Source: Moniliella sp. 'wahieum' (Eukaryota; Basidiomycota; Moniliellomycetes; Moniliellales; Moniliellaceae). From it: DNA of 64,000 nucleotides. This document shows, in pieces, positions 58,940 through 64,000 of this stretch (within the stretch, counting starts at the first letter, position 1; each line of letters starts with the position of its first letter). The notes under the pieces are model-generated. The model was not told the origin of the DNA and ran no database searches. It saw nothing but the letters and a program-made list of their open reading frames with translations. The stretch spans positions 744,001 through 808,000 of the forward strand of contig RSEE01000014.1 in NCBI GenBank assembly GCA_003971905.1, in the 5' to 3' direction. The position numbers were made by a program, and so were the translations under genes.

Positions 58940-61419
58940 TCAAAAGTCGCGGTCGGAGAGCAAGTTGCGCAGCGGCGGCAAGCGGACGCCGCTCGACCCC
59001 GACCTCGGCACAGGCACACGGGGGTACAGTCCCGTGTGGCTGGCCGACGCCGCCGGAGTCGCCGGTGTGTGGACGCCAACGCCGACGCGGACGACGACAA
59101 GGACATGGGTATCGACCCGGCGGCGGAGGGGGGAGGCGGCCGAGACGGAGAAGGAAGAGCGGTATCCTGTGCCAGCCAAGGACCGCGGGGCAGCGGGCTC
59201 GCGCGCGGCTGGGGTGCCGTGTGCTCGGTCGAACGGGATCGGGTCCTGCTGCGGCGGCGGCAGGCGCGCGAGGTTGCGTGCGCCCAGCGTACCACCTACG
59301 CCGGCACGGAGGGGTACATGCCCGACGTGCGGCGCGTGGGCGCGGGCAGGCCACTGGTCGATCGAGTGAGGCTCAAGCTCGAAGCGGGCGGGAGCAACGA
59401 GCGCCCTGGCCCGGTCGCACCCAGATCGTCGGACCGGCGCGGCGCGCGCCACGCCCGGCTCGGGGCCACGTAGCATGCGCCGCTTGATGCGCGCGTAGTT
59501 GAGCGCGACCAGCACGCGACGAATGACAAGCAGGTGAGCGCGTGCGACCGCTGGCTCGACCCGGAACGCACGGCTGCTGCTCGGCTTGCTCCCTCCGCTC
59601 GCACCAGCGGAGGAGAGAGAGTAAATGCGAGATGCCCATGCGCGCATGCGCCTGTGCCTCCTCCGCCCGGCTGTCGGGGCGCGCACGCGCACCGCCCACC
59701 TGCCCCGTCGGCTCCGGCTCCGCGTCGAGGTCCATCGCATCGGGGTCTACCTTGCCCGCTCCGACGGCCGAGGCGCGCGGCAGGGCAGGATGCACCGACG
59801 CGCGCCGGGCCGTGCTGCTGCTCCGGGGCGCGACGCGCTGCAAAGGCGTGGCCGACACGAGCGTATCGCCGCCCCGGGCGTAGGCTGAGTGCACGTGCGT
59901 ATAGGCGTCGACCGACCAGGACGGGTAGGCGGATGCAGATGCAGATGCAGATGCGGATGCGGATGCGGGCCCAGATCCGGGCGCGGACTTGGTGTGCCCG
60001 ACGCGATCCCATGTGTGCAGCGGCGGGTCGAGGTCCATGTCGTGGGTACTGTTGCTCTGCGGCGTGCTGGCCGTGGTGGAGGTGGCAGTCAAGCCGGGGG
60101 AAGCGTACCGGTCGCTCAAACACGGACTGCTAACCTCCTTGCCTGTCCCAAACGGTCCCACCGCCGGACCGGCCAGCAGCGCCGGGTCCAGCCCAGGCAC
60201 GGTCGTGCTCGTCAACCCCCACAGACTTAGGTCTGCCGCACTAAACGGCGCCGGGGAGTCGAGGTGGGACGAGGCGGACCAAGACGGGTGGGGGACGGCG
60301 GGCTGGGAAGCTGCTCGGCCACTTGGCTCCCCAGCTGCAACCAAAACCGATTGAGGTTGACCAGACCTGCCTGCGGCGAGGGCGGAGTGGGGTACGCATC
60401 GGTGGGAGCGGCGAGAAAGGTGTCGATGGTGGTTGGGTCCAAGCCCAAGTCGGCAGCCACGTAGCCGCCAAATCAGGATCGGTGCTGATGCTGGCCGCGG
60501 TCGAGTCGGGCGAGGCAAACGCAGAGGCAGGCTCTAACATGGGCAGCGACGAAAGGAAACTTGCCATGTCTGCAGCCCCCAAACGGAATCAAAAACGCAA
60601 CGTCAGTCGATCTTTTTTCATAAAGAGCAGTAGGAGGTAGGGCAAAGCGTACCGGCATCGTAGGTCGCGGGCACGCGGCCGTCGACAATGTCCTGGATGA
60701 GATGGGGGAGCTGTGTGGGCGAAGGCTGGGTCGGGCGAGAGTCGGGGTAGGAGGCAGGCACAGGCGGAGGGAGAGAAGCATGGGGGGGAGCGGGGGGGGA
60801 TGGAATGAAGATGGGCTGCTGGTACGGGTACTGCGGGGGAGGCCGATTGCGCATACGGACCAAGCGGTGGCGGCGGCGGGTACGCGCCCGAAGAGTACAA
60901 TGGCTGCGGGGGGGCGTACGACGGATGGGCGTGCAGCGCGGCAGGCTGCGGTGGCGGCGGCGGTGGGGCAAAGCCATAGGCCGAGGCCGAGGGCGGCGAC
61001 TGCACGGCGGCGGTGGGCGCGCCTGGAGCCGAGGCCGGGCCCGGGACGGAGAGAACGGAGGGGGCAAAGGTGTGGGTGCGGACGTGCTTTTTGAGGTCCT
61101 GGGGCGCTTGAAGGTCTTGCCGCAGCGGGAACACGCATGGGGCTTGAGGGGCGTGTGGACGCGGAGGTGGGAGGTGATGTGGTCGCGCTTGGCGCACACG
61201 ACGCCACAGCCGATCCAGTGGCAGGTGAGGCAGAGATTGTGGGTGCTCTTGCGCCCGACATGGTCGGCGCACAGGTGCTCAAACAGCTGGGAGGGCGAGT
61301 CAAAGGCCAGGGAGCAGGTGCTCCACTGGCAGCGCATGCGCTCCGCCTCGGCGTCGGGGGCGTCGGGGGTCGGTGGCGTCGGGGGCGTCGTCGTCGGCAG
61401 CAGCGGGAGCGGCGGTCAT
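58940..61419 (-). CDS. PACC: PacC/Rim101 pH-responsive zinc-finger transcription factor
   Basis: PacC is proteolytically activated at alkaline pH and binds GCCARG sites. Three C2H2 fingers lie at about 61050-61337: [20 protein letters not shown], the diagnostic [40 protein letters not shown] and SRCGKTFKR, then, one frame over, [11 protein letters not shown]. The Met at 61419 begins a short acidic leader. Pro/Tyr-rich text follows, with [19 protein letters not shown] ending at a donor near 60655. The next exon, near 60570, starts [20 protein letters not shown]. The tail (58940-60230) includes an Ala-Ser repeat near 59940, an acidic [11 protein letters not shown] and [15 protein letters not shown]. 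One-base shifts near 61355 and 61105 break conserved text. Exon boundaries in the tail are uncertain. Confidence 0.85.
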
Positions 61420-63062
61420 AGAGGCGGATGTGGATGTGGATGTGGAGGCGGATGTGGGCGAGGGCGAATGCGCAGGGCGCGAGGGGCGGGGCGGGGGTGC
61501 TCATGGCGCTCATGGCGGCGGCGGTAGGAACGCAGAGCGGCAGGGAGGTGGGAGAAGAGCGTGGCGACGGGCGGGCGGCGGGCGGCATGATGTGCCTGAT
61601 GGGTGACGATTCCATGGCAGAAAACGCAACGGCTGGCCAGCGGCGGGGAGCGTGTGGGTACAGACGCATGATGCGGTGCATGATGGATGGCTGATGCGAT
61701 GGCTGATGCGCGAGCTACGAGCGGCTGGAGGCAGGCCCAGTGTGGGCAGCGGGGGCAGCGCAGGGCCCGCGGGCCAACGAGCGCCGAGCGCCGAGCCTCG
61801 AGCGAGGGTGGGCACCGCGTGGGCCGCCGGGGGAGGCTGCTGTCGTGCGCCCGCCTCTCGCTGCCCTGCCCTGCCGTGCTGCGCCGCCCCTCCCGCCAAG
61901 CCGCCTGGACACTGGCCGTTCGCCTGCGCCAGAAGCGCAGCGGCAGGGCAGCTGCGCGGTGTGCGTGGCAGCCGCTGCCAGCGCCAAGCGCTCGCCCGAC
62001 GCGCCACTGGCGCCATGCCTGCGTGGGCCCAGGCGCTGCCCCAGTGCCCGCCCACGCTCGGCAGCGGCCGGCACGACCGGGCTGCACACAGCTGCGCGCT
62101 GCTGCCTGCCGGTCCCGGGCATGGGGCGACTGGGTTGTGGCCCGTCGTGCCCCCTCGCGTCCTGGCACGTCCCATCGGACCACGCCCGCCTACACCCTCC
62201 CCGCGCCGGATCATGGATGGGATGGACGTTGGGGACGTTCGACGCCAGCAGGCCGTGGCTACGGTGGGCTAGCGGGCGATCTCGGTGGTCGGTCGTCACG
62301 CGTCACGGGTCCCTAGCGTCACTCGCGTCACTGCAAGATGGGACGGTAAATTTCTCTGGAACGCTTGCCGTTTCCGTGTGGTTCTGCGTCCCCCCCCGTC
62401 ACGCGGTGCTGGTTGCGCGGTAGGCAATAGGATGCCAGTCGTTGCCGCGTGCGTCTTGGCGTGGGCCGGGGCACGCGGGCGCCGGGCGGGCGCAGGCGGC
62501 GGGGTCCATCTCCGACGACTGCACTCGCTCCTGGGTGCGGCTGATCGCACCCGCCTGGGTGCACAAGGGTGTACACTGTACCTGCGCCAGGCCGGCGTCA
62601 CGCGTCACGCAGCTGCCACTGCGCCAGTGCTCCCTGCGCCATGCAGCCCCCGCATCAGCACGAGGCAGCCGCAGCGGTGGAGGAGTGAGATCTGAGACTG
62701 GTGAGGTCATCGGCTGCCCGCTGCTGCCCCACCGCGCTGGCGCTGCCTCTGGGCCAGTGGATATTCGCTTGCCTTGGCAGGCCAGCGTCCAACGTCCAAC
62801 GTCCAACGTCCAACGTCTGCCGGCTGCCGCGTTTCTCTCCCACGCTCACGGCTAAACCATAATCCCGTGCGCCACTGTCCATTTCACCTTTCACCTTGCC
62901 CTGCTGTCCGGTACGCCCAGTAACTAGTAACTAGTAACCCCCCTCCCAACCAACAAGCGTGGCCACCATGCACATGGTACTCAATGGATTCAAGTCAAAA
63001 TAACCGAGGCAAGGAGGACAGGTTGGTTGCCGGCATCCCAAACAAACACAGCACCCAGCGCG
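61420..63062. other. Intergenic, GC-rich region upstream of PacC
   Basis: Open in many frames because of GC content, but no conserved protein is seen on either strand. A CCAACGT repeat (CCAACGTCCAACGTCCAACG) lies near 62789-62814. It holds the PacC promoter and the 3' flank of the next gene. Confidence 0.45.
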
Positions 63063-64000
63063 CTAGTGCGCCGCGGGCGCCGCCCACGTCCAGTCCGCCT
63101 CGGACGCCGGCAGCTCGGGCTTGCCCCCCGCCGCACTGGGCACAGCCCACGCATCCGCATCCGCCTCGCCCGCCCCGACGGCCGCTCGGGCATGACGTAC
63201 TCTTGGTGCAGACTGTCGTTGCTCTCCCGCGCCGCGGGTTGGGCAGGCGGCGCAGCAGGAGCGGCAGCAGGCGCAGCAGGAGAAGCAGGAGCAGCGAGCG
63301 TCGCCGGTGCTGGATCGGCAACGGTCAAGTTGGCAAAAGAATCGCCAAAGGCATCGTCAAACGAATGGCCGCCGCCCGGGATGCGGAAGGTAGGATCTTC
63401 GTCCTTGGTGGGCGCCTCGGGCGGCGGGAGGGAGGCAAACAGATCGTCAAAGCCATGGCTGGGAGCTGGTGCGGCTGGCGCAGCGAGTGTAGGTGTAGGA
63501 TCAGCAGCAGCCGGTGGCGGAGGAGGAGCCCCAAATGGATTCGTGCTCCTCTCCGACACGGCGCGGGTCAGGGCAGGCGGCGCGGGCGCCAGGTCCCGAG
63601 CTGGGTCCGCGGGTCCAGAAGCAGTCGCTGGCGTGGGCGTTGGCTCGCTTCCCGGCACGCTCCAAGTCGGAGCAGGGACGGAAGCCGATTCGGGCTCGGG
63701 CGTGGGCGTGAACGCGGGCTCAGGCTCAGGCTCGGTCGGTTCGGCTGGCACCGCCGGCGGGGCGTGGGCCGCACGGAGCGACGTGAGTTCTTCCCGAATG
63801 GGAGCGGCCGTGGTTTGAGCCAGGGCCATACGATGATTGGCCGACTTGACCTCGGCTTTATCCTGGGCCAACTGGTCCAGCAACTCAGTCTTCTCCTTCT
63901 CCAGAGCGGCGAGCTTGGCTTGCTGCTGGTCCACTTGAGCCTGGACCTGGCGCAAGCTATCGGCCTCCGCTTTGGCTTTGGCCTGCAGCTCCTCCACGTC
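63063..64000 (-). CDS. Ede1/Eps15-like endocytic protein, C-terminal part (5' end beyond window)
   Basis: The visible part starts with a coiled coil (EELQAKAKAEADSLRQVQAQ, KLAALEKEKTELLDQLAQDK, about 63750-64000), continues through a long Pro/Ala/Thr-rich region containing an NPF motif (STNPFGAPPPPP) and acidic-aromatic motifs (FDDLFASLPPPE, HSFDDAFGDSFANLTV). It ends Trp-rich (ADADAWAV...EADWTWAAPAAH) at TAG 63063 after a one-base frame change near 63190. Coiled coil followed by NPF and FDD-type motifs is the layout of the C-terminal half of Eps15/Ede1 early endocytic scaffolds. EH domains would lie upstream, outside the window. No UBA domain is seen at the end, so another endocytic adaptor is possible. 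Confidence 0.5.

Overview
The window is nuclear DNA of a filamentous or yeast-like fungus, most likely a basidiomycete. Evidence: short GT-AG introns (about 49-190 bp, some with CTAAC-type branch points), a fungal Pkc1 (HR1-C2-C1-kinase), a PacC/Rim101 regulator, a Cyc8/Ssn6 TPR corepressor, a Zn2Cys6 factor, a chromodomain Ty3/gypsy relic and a Crypton-type tyrosine recombinase. Introns are few: beta-tubulin has one, and most other genes have zero to four. That fits an intron-poor basidiomycete lineage, but I cannot name the species.

Layout. 1-8.6 kb is accessory, repeat-rich DNA: a partial gene at the left edge, GAGATCT-rich and other tandem repeats, a decayed Ty3/gypsy integrase-chromodomain segment (2.5-3.9 kb) and a decayed Crypton-like element (4.2-7.9 kb) whose recombinase carries a long acidic EDGP repeat inside its catalytic domain. 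9.8-19.3 kb is housekeeping: TRAPPC13-like (-), ATG8 (+), NPL4 (+), an MMTAG-domain gene (-) and a Rab11/Ypt3 GTPase (+). 20.8-22.3 kb holds beta-tubulin, followed 0.6 kb downstream by an intact miniature LTR retrotransposon with identical 240-bp LTRs and a 5-bp target duplication. 25.4-27.5 kb has mitochondrial ribosomal protein uS8 (-) and TFIIS (+), divergently arranged. 28.4-32.6 kb is Cyc8/Ssn6 (-). A long repeat-bearing gene-poor stretch follows to a secreted Ser/Asn-rich protein (37.4 kb). Then come an unrecognised zinc-finger-like gene (39.5 kb), a Zn2Cys6 transcription factor (43.2-46.7 kb, -), a PX-associated/DUF3818 protein (49.7-51.9 kb, -), Pkc1 (54.4-57.6 kb, -), PacC (58.9-61.4 kb, -) and the 3' part of an Ede1/Eps15-like endocytic protein at the right edge.

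The genes are ordinary eukaryotic housekeeping and signalling functions and do not form an operon or a cluster. Themes are membrane traffic and autophagy (TRAPPC13, Atg8, Rab11, Ede1-like), protein quality control (Npl4), transcription (TFIIS, Cyc8, Zn2Cys6, PacC) and cell-wall or pH signalling (Pkc1, PacC).

An important caveat: many clearly recognisable genes are interrupted by single-base contractions, mostly in runs of identical bases, that shift the frame inside conserved domains (ATG8, NPL4, PKC1, TFIIS, RAB11, MRPS8, the zinc-finger gene and others). Beta-tubulin, the MMTAG gene and the Cyc8 TPR region are intact. I treat these shifts as probable sequence or assembly error rather than gene death, but cannot exclude real decay. 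CDS coordinates for such genes span all recognised segments.
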